Program-made: the position numbers and the translations under genes | In this document: one piece after another, positions 47,495 through 58,777 of the stretch | How the letters are laid out: the number at the start of each line of letters is the position of its first letter | How positions within the stretch are numbered: position 1 is the first letter of the stretch | NCBI GenBank assembly: GCA_950295325.1 | Contig: OX485804.1 | Span: forward strand, 7,502,001 to 7,566,000 | Length of the DNA: 64,000 nucleotides | Direction: 5' to 3' | Source: Polytrichum commune | Taxonomy: Eukaryota > Streptophyta > Polytrichopsida > Polytrichales > Polytrichaceae | Notes under the pieces: generated by a model | What the model was told of the DNA's origin: nothing | The model's input: only the letters and a program-made list of their open reading frames with translations | Databases searched by the model: none

Positions 47495-48265
47495 GTGTTG
47501 TCCAAAATAATGGTCGCTTGTTTCAGTGTAACTGGAAAGTATCGGAAGGCTTCTTCAAGTTTTAGATGCCGACATGTATTACCATTGTATAACTTCAAAC
47601 CCCTTCTAATTTGCTTTTGCCACTTATGTGCACAAGCATATTCTTCACTTCTCCCCACCACCACTTGTGTACTCCCCAAATAGAATCAAAGTAAAATAAG
47701 CCAAACTCAAAGTTTTCTCAAAAGTTTTTTTTACCTCACAACAGAGCATAATGACTATCCTCTTTAGTTATTATAAAATCACATGAAACACAAGTGTTGG
47801 AAGTGACAAATATGAAAGTTTTCATAAAAGGAACTTGAGTTTGTTGTCCCCACTTTTGGTGGCTTTACGGCTAACTCCATTGTTCAATGATATTATTCCT
47901 TGAAGCTTGGACCAAAAGCCTTAGGATCCTTTTAGTTCAAAAGGCATCCAACGTCATATAATTGCCCATGATTGGTCACAATAGGTTGTGCCCACGAAGG
48001 ACTCATAACGGTAAACACTGTGCACGCGAAGGTAGAAACCGATATTAGGGTTCCGAGAAAGAATCAAACGCAACAACAAAGTACTAGTTTTGTAAACAAT
48101 GCGACTTTAAAGTTGCGGAATTTTCTGCATGTTTTCCCAAAAATATAACTTTGGTAGAATATAAGTCCGGGAGTTACATTATTTTAAAGTGTGCACTTGG
48201 TACCGGTCAAAGGAAGGGAGTTTTTAGCATGAACTAATAAGTAAAGCTACTGTAAATAGTTCAAG
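47495..48265. other. Intergenic, no gene recognised
   Basis: Short frames without family resemblance, and no clear match to the lettered repeat families. Confidence 0.45.
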
Positions 48266-48269
48266 GTGG

Positions 48270-49080
48270 CAACCCTTTTGTGGTTACTTTTCTTATTAGA
48301 ACGCTTATATTTGAGTGGCATGTGGTTTTGGTGTGGCTCCAAGAACGGATACCAAAAAGACACGTGTTCAAAAGAGATTGGAGTGTGTGAACAAAATATG
48401 CCAACTATTCTCGGTTGAGAATCAACGCGATTGAGGAGACCTACATGAAGATTTAATATGAGCACAAAAGGCTTCACTTTGTAATATAGAATATATATAT
48501 CTATATGAGCTCCAATAATTGTGAGGAAAATAGAGTTATTGTAAATTAAAGCACATGAAATTGTGGGTTCAGTCCCAAACCTAAGTTTATGAGACTCAAC
48601 ACAGAGTCACCCAAGTTTTTTGATGCTTAAATTATCATACACAAAGTCCAGTGGTGTCGAGCTATTAAAAAACTGGCTTTCTAGCTTCTCCTACCAAGAT
48701 GGGTGACCCGAGCCGGCTTACATATGCCGATCAGGGATATAAGACATCCTATGTGCATACCTGACTTTAGATCCTAAAATTCTCTTAAAGTTTAAGAGGT
48801 GGAAGATGAAGCCCCATAACCCTTCACCCAACTTTCAAAACATGCTCCAATACACAACAAACTAACAAACTCTTATCAAAGCTTCTTTCTCCATGAAGGA
48901 TCAAACCCACGGTCTCGTCCGGGGTCCCTCTTTGAGGAACTTTACGAACAACTCTCATAGCTACAACCTCGATTCGAATTTGCTAACCGTCTTGCACTAA
49001 TCGCGTGTTTCATGTCCAAGGAGAAGTGTGCTAGTTGAAAAGGCCCCATCTAAAACCCATCTACATCACATTCGCCTTAG
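48270..49080 (+). repeat. Family E repeat split by an insertion
   Basis: 48270-48529 and 48958-49080 together make one E copy. The break falls between 'gtgaggaaaatag' and 'gctacaacctcgattcg', which are adjacent in other copies ('gaggaaaatggctacaacct'). Confidence 0.7.
48530..48957. mobile_element. Unclassified ~430-bp insertion in a family E copy
   Basis: The ends are imperfect inverted repeats (AGAGTTATTGTAAATT and the inverse of AACTTTACGAACAACTCT), and ATAG stands at both edges. Near each end is a B-box-like motif: GGGTTCAGTCC at about 48568 on plus, and GGGTTTGATCC at about 48898-48908 on minus. It carries no protein. Class uncertain: a TIR element or a tRNA-related retroposon. Confidence 0.45.
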
Positions 49081-49084
49081 AACG

Positions 49085-52000
49085 ACTTACGAAGCAAGGA
49101 CAAGTAAGAACATGGGCACAATGATTCAAATGTGATACACAATGTACTCCAATACACGTGGAATATATATGTGTATATATATATATATATTCTTCATCAA
49201 GTAATAAATATGTGGTTGGATGTTAGGACCATGTTCGATAATGTGAATTTGTGCCCTTATGGAATCAAATCAACGTAAATTGCCCCATGCGAACATTCAC
49301 AATGCTACTAAGTTACAATACCACTTCAAAATCCACCTTCAATAAGTTGCTTGAGGTTTGTCAATACACGGCCTCTAACTCAAATCGGTGAACTAGAGGC
49401 AACTTTCTCATGGCCCGCCTTCAACCCACAACTACGGAAAATTGCACTACTAGTGTGGGTGGAAAAATGATGTGGAGATAATCAATGCAGGCGACTTTGA
49501 TTGTCTGGTGAGGGTGGGTTTTAGGGTCAAACCTAGTTTTTCCCCCTTCTAAAGTCATTTTTGAGACTTAGGTAGCATAAAACAACATAGTAGTTTGAAG
49601 CAACACCAAAGTAGCACAAATCGGATAGTCTCTCACATCAAGTTTTCCTACAAGAAACATTCATGTGGCCCACACCATTTAAAGACTAAAGATTTTGAAT
49701 GCGATGAATATTAATGTGGGATTCATAAGGAAAAAACGGTCCGTGCTACGACACAATTCTAGAAAGAGATGATAGGCTTCTCTATTGAGAGGAATTCCTC
49801 ATGTTGCCAAGGAGTTTCAGCTGGCCTAGTGTGGGCATGTTATATATGTATATATGTATGTATTCATTCCACTTTGGGTTTCCAATTACGGTTTAGATAA
49901 TGTATGTCACATGAGAAACCGCATCAACCACGAAGCCCTCTTGAATAAATCAAAATCTATGCTTGGTTTAGCCAAACATATCAAAGTTTGGCTTAAATTC
50001 CACCTCATGATTGGATTAGGAAATATATAGAAATATAGAAATGGAAAAAAAGGAAAAGAAAAAATAACTTATTGACCCCCCCCCCTTTCTCCCTCTTATG
50101 TCAAACCCTACCCCCTTACCCCTCCTACCCTCTTTGACCCTTTAACCAATAATTTGAACTCTATCCCTATATGTGCTTCGTTTACTCTAAACTTCGTAAT
50201 ATTAACCTCCTTAATATCATTTTTTCTCATATATCTCGAAACCCTAGGGAACGGATGTTCTTAGTTAGAATCTCACTCCTCAATGTCATGTTTCCTTCCC
50301 ATATATCATGGGTTTCGACATTAAAATGAACCACAAAAGACTTCAATCCACACACTCCTCACATGCATCGCGTTGTCATCATTGCAATGTTGACTTTGTG
50401 TTGTTCCATAATGCCACATGCCACACTAATCTCTTTTAACATGCATCCATATTAACACCACAAAACTCCTTCATATCATATGCACTTTGCCACGAGCGTG
50501 ATATTATGGATATACATGATATTTGCCACTAGGGTTTCAACGTAGGTTTGAAGAGGAGGTGGCTTGTTCCTACTATTTACAGTAGCCACTATCCTCATGC
50601 ACACTATTTAGTAAATAATTGGGAGGGCACCTATGATAAGAGAGAGAGAGAGAGACTTCGTTTTGATGACCTATACCTTTTGCATCTTAAATTCAAGTGA
50701 AAACTTGATATAACGATCCACATCATTTGCAATTGCTAAACAAATGTGAAAATTTGTATTTCAATCATATTGCCAAAATTGTCTATGGAGTTGGCAGTAT
50801 TTATAACATGGGCACAAGTGAAATGATGATTATTTTTTGTTCTCTCATGTGAATTGATAATCCCAAGTCTCTCTTGGTGCCACATACATGTCATACATGC
50901 ATTAGAATTCATAGATTATGTATATATGTTGTGGATCGAGCCCATTTATTTGGCTTGGGCTTCGTATCATCTATGTTTACTCATCCATCGCATATGAAGG
51001 GGTTGTAGTAAAAACAAGTCCCCTATACGTTGAGGGCTGTTCATCAAGTCGAATCCCTCTAGACTCAAATGCTATTTTCGGTATCAAATCATCCAAAACA
51101 ATATTCAAATTCATGTTATACAATAACTCCATACATCGTCACCTTCCCAGTGGAGGAGTTTACGTAGACACCACAAATCCCTAGCCCATTTATTAGACCT
51201 TTAATCTCAAGGTGTAATGCAAAGAGCTCTCTATTCCAACACAAAACAATTCTTCTTCATTCGAATTTTACCACATGTCATCGTTGCATTGGATGAGACC
51301 CACTTGTTTCCCACGTAAGCACTACATTCCAACACCAGTAAAGATGAAATAGAGCAACCTTTGTGGTCTAAGAAAATTTGCATGGTTATAATGGCAAGGC
51401 ACAAAGTTATGCACATGGACAAAGATTTGGCACATGGGCACAACTAGGCTAATCCCCAACAAAGGAAATTGAGATTAATGTTGTCTTGCTAGATAAGGCC
51501 ACTTGGACCTTCACCCACCATAGCTTCCACATGTGGTAGGTAAAGTTAAGCTTACACTAACTTATGTCCACAATTCTCGTCCCCGTTCACACTCCTTTAA
51601 TGTGGCTTTAGTATAAGTTTCTCATTACCATGTTTTAAAAATATTTTCCGGCAAACGGTTTGAAGTAAGCTTACCCCTTAACCCCTACATGCCTAGGCCT
51701 ATCTCTATAAAGTCAAAGCATTGTATAGGTGTGATTTTTGTGCATTTGAAAGAGTGCAAACCCTTAAGTAAAATCCTACGTGAGTAGGGAAATGTAAATT
51801 GAAGCTATAATCGTAATTTCAACACGATTGGACCATATTTGGATCACTTATAAAAGTTTCCATGTAAAATGGATTAAATTGAAAATAAGTAAATTGTAAG
51901 CATTAAATTACATCAAACTTTTCATTTGTGATAGACATAGTATGTGTTCATTAGTAAGCAAGGAAATTCAAAATCACAACATGCATATGATTGAAACATC

Positions 52001-52420
52001 CCTAGAATTCGGTTTGCATTTTGGACACTCAAATTTCAATTTTCTCGACGGTGTAGAGTCTAGACACGAAGTCTTATGCTCAATCCCAACCTACCTTAAA
52101 CATCTTTTGAAAGGAGTATCTCTAACAAAGTTTTGGACATTGGCAATTTGGCCCTTTGACAAGGAATTGACCACTTTGTGGTCACCCATGCTAATAAAGG
52201 TTAAGTGTCCTCAAACATGGGTGCTTATGGATGCAAATACACACATTGTATTATGATCATCAATGTCAAGTATGAATATATTTTTGATTTTCTCCTTGAC
52301 ATCAAACAATGTATACAGTAAAGATTCAAACACACAAATATATTAAAATTATTTTTTTGAAGTGGGGAAGCATGTATGAATTGTGTATAACACTATATAT
52401 CAAGGCCCCTTGCAATGAAC
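49085..52420. other. Intergenic, with family F traces
   Basis: No gene recognised. A TATATA microsatellite lies at about 49165-49190, family F phrases at 49430-49700, a GA microsatellite at about 50638-50654, and a C run at about 50077-50086. Frames at 50918-51184 and 51942-52256 match no family I know. Confidence 0.45.
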
Positions 52421-52424
52421 CGGG

Positions 52425-52582
52425 GCAAACCAACCGCTAGTTATAGGTGAACCAATTGAGTTTGAGAACTAACAGGTTGAAGTTCAAGACTTCACGAGAA
52501 TTGTCGAACTTTTTACATGAATCTACGGAATATACCTCAAATTAATGAAGAAAACTAAAAGATGTCAGCATGTAACCAGTTT
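52425..52582 (-). repeat. Family A repeat, inverted, cut by a family D element
   Basis: 'aaccaaccgctagttatagg', 'tgaaccaattgagtttgaga', 'ggttgaagttcaagacttca', and 'gatgtcagcatgtaaccag' follow the inverted A order up to 52582. The next base begins a family D element, and the rest of A is not found at its far side. Confidence 0.6.
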
Positions 52583-53073
52583 GGGCCACTTCACACATGA
52601 GCCAAGAGCCGTGACCATGCAATTGTGAGAGCCCAAAAGAAAGTGTCCAAAGGCCGTCCCAAGATCATGTAGTGTGGTCACGGACCCTCTTCAAGTGTAG
52701 TGTGAAGTCATATGTGTCCGGGCCCTCAATCAAATGTTATTTCAATGAATTTCTATTCATGCGGATCCTCACACATGATAAAATAGAATAAATCAACGGT
52801 TGTGATCGTTCATAGTGCCATGGTCTCCTGATTTTGTGTTAGGCCTACCTCCAAAAAATGGTTTTTGAAAATAGTCCAAGTGACCATGAAACACGATCCA
52901 TTCGATGCCATGTAGGAATCCATGTAGACTTTACATGCATCTTGCATTCACATACTCCGTTGGTCCCTCAAGTGTAGTGTGAAGCCAACTCGGACCAGCT
53001 CCGCCTTTTCCACCAATGAGAGTGCTTGAAGTATAATGGTCACGGGCCCTCAGTCTCGTGTGTGAAGTGGCCC
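52583..53073 (+). mobile_element. Family D MITE
   Basis: Starts GGGCCACTTCACACATGAGC and ends GTGTGAAGTGGCCC. The inner parts match 24928-25506, including 'caagagccgtgacca', 'tccaaaggccgt', 'tgccatgtaggaatccatg' and 'ccaccaatgagagtgctt'. Flanking bases do not form a clean 3-bp duplication (GTT against TTA). Confidence 0.7.
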
Positions 53074-53393
53074 TTATAGGATAGGGAGGAAGTTACGGTA
53101 TTTAAAAACAATCGTCATGCGTCACCCGTATGTTGTTTGGGAAGCACCCACTAAATGCTCCCTAGGATAGTGTAGGAAAGTCAACCCACTCTAACTTTAG
53201 TGTGCTTATTATATACATACTCTTTCAATGCATGCACGACTGGGACCCTCAACTAAAGTGTAGTGGAGCCTATTTATAGCTCTTGTAAAAACTTTCCAAG
53301 TCTTGGAACTTAGCTCCCAGCTGGTAAGTTGATATTTAACGTTTTTGTTGGCGGGAGTTGGAACCGGTGTCTAGGGAGGATTTTTCGGCATAA

Positions 53394-53893
53394 GGGGCGG
53401 TTTACACTATGGACCATGAAGTCGTCCCACGTAAGAGGCCTTATTTGCGTGGGACGACTTCATGGGACGACTTTCATGGTCCGAGTTACTAAAATATTAG
53501 TTTTCATGGTTCATGGGCCCTTCACTAGGTGTAAACCGAATGTGGACCAAGAGGAATGACCACACACCAAAAAGTGGAGTCATTAACTAAGTTGGAAAAA
53601 GAATCATTAAAAAAATCCAAAAAAATCATTAAAACGGCATTTTTCTGACATGGGCCCTTGCTATTTTTCCTAGACCACCTCTTTTGCATGTCCCAACAGA
53701 AAACCCGTTGGACCATGGCAGTGGATAGAGTAGGCTTAAAAAAACAAATTTGTGGACCTCAACCTCCGTGGTCACTCTGCCATTTTTTCCTTGGTGTAAA
53801 CCCGGCCAAGTCATCCCGGGACGACTTCAACGTCCAATCACATCGCTTAGACGGCCGTGGGATGACTTCATGGTCCATAGTGTAAACCGCCCC
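53394..53893. mobile_element. Family B Harbinger-like MITE, 500 bp, TAA TSD
   Basis: Starts GGGGCGGTTTACACTATGG and ends CCATAGTGTAAACCGCCCC, with TAA at 53391-53393 and 53894-53896. The outer ~38 bp at each end are nearly perfect inverted repeats. More self-complementary 'gggacgacttcatgg' blocks lie within the first 90 bp. The terminal CGGTTTACAC is shared with the 1.1-kb element at 25748. No coding capacity. Confidence 0.85.
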
Positions 53894-54046
53894 TAAGATT
53901 AATCAATCCTAGTGTTTCCAAGTCCAACCAGTTACATGTTGCGATATTCCGCTTTTTCTTTACTAATTTGGAGTATATTCTATAGGCTCTTCTAAGATGA
54001 TGGGTAATTTTCCTGAGGTTTTGAACTTCAACCAGTTATTTCTCAT

Positions 54047-54190
54047 GTGCCGATCACACCAATGTTTCCGTGCAGTTTTAGCCTTAAAATTGTTGGGGAT
54101 TATGTTGACAAATAGAGGTTGGCCCACCACTTTTCGCATTATTACAGTTGGAGATGCCGACGGAGGGTGCCAGGAGTGGCGAGTGTGACT
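54047..54190 (+). mobile_element. Family H small MITE
   Basis: Roughly 145 bp running from 'gtgccgatcacacc' to 'gcgagtgtgac', inserted between 'tttctca' and 'aaccggttcatct' of the family A copy; CTCA stands at both edges. An inverted relative at 54842-54990 shares 'ttgttggggattatgttg', 'ggcccaccacttttc' and 'acagttggagatgccga'. Confidence 0.65.
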
Positions 54191-54244
54191 CAACCGGTTC
54201 ATCTATAACTAGTGGTCAATTCTCCCCATTCATTGGTTGGAACA

Positions 54245-54600
54245 CTCCACGTTGGAGCATCCACTACTAAGCATGGAAAATAAGCATGGGAAGTAATTAA
54301 CGTGGGTCACATTACAATTCTAGTAAAGGTGGAGAAAGTGTGGGTCCAAGACCCTGGGTCTTCCCTTTACTCCTCGTGAGGCTTTCAACCAACACCTTAC
54401 ATGAAATCTAATAGTTGCCTTGTATCAAAAGTAACACCCACAAAAAAAAAAAAAAAAAAAAAAAACTACCCACATTAATTTCCAACAAAATAAACAATGT
54501 GGCTCACACTAATTCTCTACTGAAAAGTTAATGTGATCCACATTAATTCTCATTATGAGAATGAACGTGGGTTCTAGAAATTACCATGGCCCACAATAAT
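54245..54600. repeat. Family F repeat with poly-A run
   Basis: 'gtgggtccaagaccctgggt', 'tcaaccaacaccttacatga' and repeated 'aatgtgg/ctcacactaat' units, with an A run of about 30 at 54432-54464. Confidence 0.55.
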
Positions 54601-54841
54601 AGGATTATACAACATAGTAGCAACCATGGACGACTAACTTTTGCTAAATCTCTCTTCAGGTGTTGTGACCAATGTGGTTCAACACTTTGGGTGTTGAAGG
54701 CTTATTTCCTCGTTGGATTGATCGTGGTTTTTCTTTTACCAATGCGGATACAACACGTGTCAATGTGTTTTTCCCAAAAGATATTTATTTTGTGTCAAAC
54801 TAGATTATACCTGACGGTTTTTGGATCCAACATTTTGTGAG

Positions 54842-54990
54842 GGGCTGATCACACTAGCCAATTCAGACACCATCCATCGGCATCTCCAACTGTGATAGTG
54901 TGAAAAGTGGTGGGCCATCATTTATTTCGCAACATAATCCCCAACAATGTCACGGTTGGAACTGGATGAAGATTTTGGTGTGATTGGAGC
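54842..54990 (-). mobile_element. Family H small MITE, inverted
   Basis: Read on the minus strand, it repeats the blocks of 54047-54190. Ends are 'gatcacactagccaatt' and 'ttggtgtgattgg', an imperfect terminal inverted repeat. Confidence 0.6.
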
Positions 54991-54994
54991 ATGA

Positions 54995-56790
54995 GCGTGG
55001 CTCGTCCTCAAAGTTCAACGTCATGGTTGCATTTGTGTTTCTCAATGCAACTAGAAATATGTAGTGTTTGAAAATGAATCTTGGAAACTAGATTAGGGAT
55101 GGTTGAAGGATTATAATGTTGGTGCAGATGATAATAATGATCCATCTACCCCTAAAAGTTGAGAAGGATATTTTTGTCCGGGCAACTCTACCCGACCATA
55201 CTAGAGTACACATTGACATTACGTTACTACAATTTGGAACACGTGGAGGGATGATATTGGTCATGAACAATCCTCATTTTACAATGATGTCATCCATACA
55301 ATGAAATTCATCATCAAATGTATATATATGTTTATGTTTATAACAAGATGTGGAACACGGATGATTTTTTAAGTATATTTTAAAAATTAAAATATGCTCC
55401 AACCTTTTGGGGTAAAGGGCGAACTAACGTGGAGATTTAATAACTTTGAAATAGGTTTTGCGTTCAATTATTGGGAGGCTCGAGTATTTGGCTTAGTACG
55501 ACTCTTTACTATCATACTAGACATGGGCTTGGGCTCCATGGCGTCTATTTGAACCAACTTGTTCATTATGGATGAATGGGTAATAGTATTAACAAACTCC
55601 CGATAAGGTTGAGACCGATTCATTCCTCACACTATGGGGATCACATCATCTTAACACAAGTTTTCCTTCACTACATGGTTTAAAGTTCTATTATAATAGT
55701 AGATTTTCAACCCACATCCATAGATTTGAAAGTTCTCTAGTGAAAGAGAATCAATGACAAAACCCTGCAATTTTCGTAGTGTTAATTAGACTCCCCTACA
55801 CTAATTTGGAGGTTTTGACACCAATTCTAAAGTGGAGTCGTCCAAAAATGACATCATTTGTGCTATAGAATAATTTGTGGAATTTTCACCGTGAGTCTAC
55901 GTAAAGAACATGAACCCTTGACGCTAGATATGGGGTTGACAATACATTTGAAATGCGCACTGTCCTAAGAACTTCTTATTTTCTTCGATACAATTTTATA
56001 TTTTTGAAACGGAGTGATGTCTTATGCTAAAAAAGTAATACCTCATTTGGTAAAGGTGGACACTCTTATAGAATAAGTGACACTCTTACGTACGTGGCAC
56101 TAAATACCATAAAACGGTGTAGTGTGAAGTGGCCCAAAGAAAGCTCTATGTTGGGGAAGTTATGGCTTATTGGTGGACCCTTCAAAATTGTGTTTCTAAC
56201 TCACTCCATCCTAACTTAATAGTTGGTTTTACGGAGTTAATCAGGCGTGCCTTGCATTGCATTTAAGATAAAACTAAGTACAATATGATATTCTTTCGTT
56301 GAGTGTTATTACACTTGTTTGCTTCGACACTTGTAGTATAAAAATAGCAATGGATCCGCATCATGGGTGGACTTGTGTGGAATGATGAAGTCTATGGGAG
56401 CCCGTTTAATTACACTATGTCCTTGTGTCGTCGGCAACTTGTGGTTTTTGTTGCCATTTCACTCTACTTAAGCCTAGTCGCTAGGGCCGGCTTAAGGACC
56501 GAGAGCCTTTGAAATGATGTGTTTTGTGTGGGAGTTGTTATTATGGAGGTGGGTTTAGTGTGGAGTGCACTATGAGATGTTAGTAATGGTCATATAATTA
56601 AGGTGGCGACTTGTCGACTCATGTGGAGTTCATGTCGACAAATACGGCTTGGGCCATGCAATTATTGCCCGCATGACATAAATGGCCTCCCCTCACAAAG
56701 CTAGTGGAGCCCCACACTAAGTTACTTACCGGTCCTTTTGGGCCCGGGGCAAGGTAAGCGAGAAAGTTGGACCTAGTAATAATAGGTAAG
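54995..56790. other. Intergenic, no gene recognised
   Basis: No protein-like frame. A short family G fragment lies at about 56050-56120, followed at once by a lone family D-type end ('gtgtgaagtggccc', about 56118-56132). Confidence 0.5.
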
Positions 56791-56805
56791 CTTAGTACAC
56801 TATCG

Positions 56806-57439
56806 TAGACATGCTACTAACCGTGCAGCACCACTTACCGTGCATGTCACGATACTCCACCATGCCACTTACCGTGTACTTTTAATCTCGGCCGTCAAAT
56901 TATATCACATGCAATCTCAACTGTCCGATGTCTCTCAAACTCAATCATGACCGCGCCAATGACCTAAAACATCACTGTCAACTCACACTCATCATGGAGT
57001 TTCCTTCAGTCAAATCACATAGCAAGGTGTAGATGTAGCAATTTGATGAAGATGAAAAGAGCAGACCTTGCCAGGGCCAAAAAAGAAGCAAAAATTCAAC
57101 AACAACTTGAGAAGAAAATGGCTACACAAGTCAAAAGGACAATATCAAAACCTCATCAATTTCCTATGCCTACAAAGAAGAGGGCAACATTTGTAGCTCC
57201 TTTAGTGAAACCTAACATGCACGGTTAGTGAATGGCACATTGATCACACATTGATGCATATAGTTGTGAACTTGATTGTAGAAAGGTTACAACTTTTCAA
57301 ATACAATTGTCATTTCATTTTACCACAATACTCTCATCTCATTTACTAATTACAAATTTAATTTTTTTTTAAAAAAGGTTTAACCCACCTTGTGGAAAAC
57401 CATTTGAAACCCAAATATGCACGGTTAGTAGCATGTCTA
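56806..57439 (+). mobile_element. TIR element with a small lysine-rich ORF
   Basis: An exact 22-bp inverted repeat, beginning TAGACATGCTACTAACCGTG at 56806-56827, returns inverted at 57418-57439. Shorter internal copies of the ACCGTGCATG core lie at about 56837-56880 and, inverted, at about 57215-57229. The class is unknown because the target duplication could not be fixed and no transposase is recognised. Confidence 0.65.
57046..57228 (+). CDS. Small lysine-rich ORF within a TIR element, 60 aa, function unknown
   Basis: The first ATG is 57046 (an upstream in-frame TTG is ignored), giving 60 residues. Residues 1-32 (MKMKRADLARAKKEAKIQQQ and on) are likely a basic amphipathic helix or coiled coil; the rest is basic and proline-containing (HQFPMPTKKR). 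The ORF lies wholly inside the TIR element, and its last codons, M-H-G-stop, are formed by an internal copy of the terminal-repeat core CATGCACGGTTAG. I recognise no family. It could be the trimmed N-terminal or nuclear-localising part of a lost transposase gene, or a chance frame. Confidence 0.3.
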   Translation: MKMKRADLARAKKEAKIQQQLEKKMATQVKRTISKPHQFPMPTKKRATFVAPLVKPNMHG

Positions 57440-57479
57440 TGATAAATAGTCCTATTCATGTAGGGCAACGATGCTTTCA

Positions 57480-57990
57480 AAGAGCGCACGCTCATTCTCC
57501 TAATGAAAGTTAACGTGGGTCACAAGGAATCTCAACTCGCGCTAAATTTCTCGTAGAAAATTAGCGTGGGTCACATTATTTTGGTTTTTTCTTTAGAAAT
57601 TTAAAGTGGAATAATGTTCAATGTCTTGGTTGGAAGTCTTCGTGAGGATTGAGTCGAAGTCTTGGACCTACAATCGGGGAGAACCAACAGTTAGTTAACA
57701 GATGAACCGGTTGAATTTGAGAACTAGCTGGTTGAAGTTCAAGACTGCATGAAAATTACCGACCATTTTAGAGGAATTTATAGAATACACCCCAATTTAA
57801 TAAAGGAGAACCGAAGGATGTCAACATGTAACGGGTTGGACTTGCAAACACTAGGAGGATCTCAACCGGTGATGCCCGAAAATCCTCCCCGATCATTATT
57901 TTGGACCCATGTTATTTCCACCTTGAAATTAGTGTGGCCCACGTTAATTACTTCCACACTAACTTTCCACCCGCAGTAAAATTAGTGTGG
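57480..57990. repeat. Family F repeat split by a family A element
   Basis: 57480-57668 ('aaagttaacgtgggtcac', 'ggaagtcttcgtgaggattg') and 57901-57990 ('gttatttccacc', 'attagtgtggcccacgtta', 'cacactaactttccaccc') are the two halves. The family A element lies between. Confidence 0.6.
57662..57907 (-). mobile_element. Family A MITE with TTGGACC TSD
   Basis: A complete 232-bp inverted A copy (57669-57900) is flanked by TTGGACC at 57662-57668 and 57901-57907. With one mismatch allowed the duplication can be read as 9 bp. Both ends hold GGGGAG or its inverse, CTCCCC, a few bases in ('caatcggggag' / 'ctccccgatca'), which is a weak terminal inverted repeat. Confidence 0.7.
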
Positions 57991-57994
57991 CTAT

Positions 57995-58777
57995 AGTGTG
58001 TGCCATGGAGGGCGACGAAGCCCCGGAAATCTCCCGCCCAGGTAGATTCCAGCAGCACTACGAACCTACGTGGATGGCCACGCTGGCTATTGACTCGCAG
58101 CAGCCGAGACGAAGCACCTGAAATCTACGGAAGGCGTAGATGGCAGTGGCCGCGGCTACGGAGGGGCAAGGGCTCCCTGGGCCTGGAATCTAGGGAGGGC
58201 GTAGATGTGAGGGCTAGGGATCTAGGGTTTGGTGGCGTCGACACGTGAAGGGCGGAGCATTGAGGAGACGGAGATGGAGGGGCACGGTGGAGGTGGTTGC
58301 CAGAGGAGTTAAACTTGATGTAACTGAGTGAGTGGCAGTCGTACAATCCGGTGGTTGCTCCTCCAGTGACGCCCACTCTTCTCCTCTTTTCGACACTTGC
58401 TTCCTCCTGCGATTCTTAAATCCACGCCTGGAAACAGAAGAGAGAGCTCGGTAAACTTCGGTGATAGGAGGATAGAAGGGGGTTTCTTTTTTTCTTTTTT
58501 CTTTTGCTTTTCTTGTTTCGCGCTTTCTTTAGGGTTCAAACTTCCATCCGAGTACGGGAATTCTTTTGTGACTCTTGTGCGCTACGCAGTACAGTGCCTA
58601 TCCGTTCCCGTTTTTGCTTTCTCGAGAATGATGGGGTGTGCTAGAGGAATTGGCTTTCGGAGTGATTTCAACTGTCGGTGGGGGTGAGGTTTGTCGAATT
58701 GGCGCTGTTGCGCGAAGGGAAGGGAATTCGCTTGCGTGCGGGAGGTTTATTAGCCATTTGATAGAGAATTGAGGTAC
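57995..58777 (+). promoter_or_regulatory. 5' flank of the trihelix gene
   Basis: Base composition turns abruptly GC-rich at about 58000, where the repeats end, marking the likely promoter and leader. A 38-codon upstream ORF (58005-58121) begins in a favourable ATGG context and ends well before the main start. A TC-rich leader-like block sits at 58475-58520. No TATA box is evident. If transcription starts upstream of 58005, the upstream ORF could reduce translation of the main frame. Confidence 0.4.

Larger units (their letters stand above)
53357..54243 (+). mobile_element. Family A MITE with 8-bp TSD, holding two other insertions
   Basis: GTTGGAAC at 53357-53364 and 54236-54243 flanks a family A copy (53365-54235). 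Taking out the 500-bp family B element and the ~145-bp family H element leaves about 220 bp, the size of other A copies. The length of duplication suggests a hAT- or Mutator-like non-autonomous element. Confidence 0.75.

Noticed and set aside
48690-48740. 5S rRNA-like fragment ('gatgggtgacccg')
   Set aside because: Only about 12 bases resemble the 5S internal region, and the rest does not align or fold.
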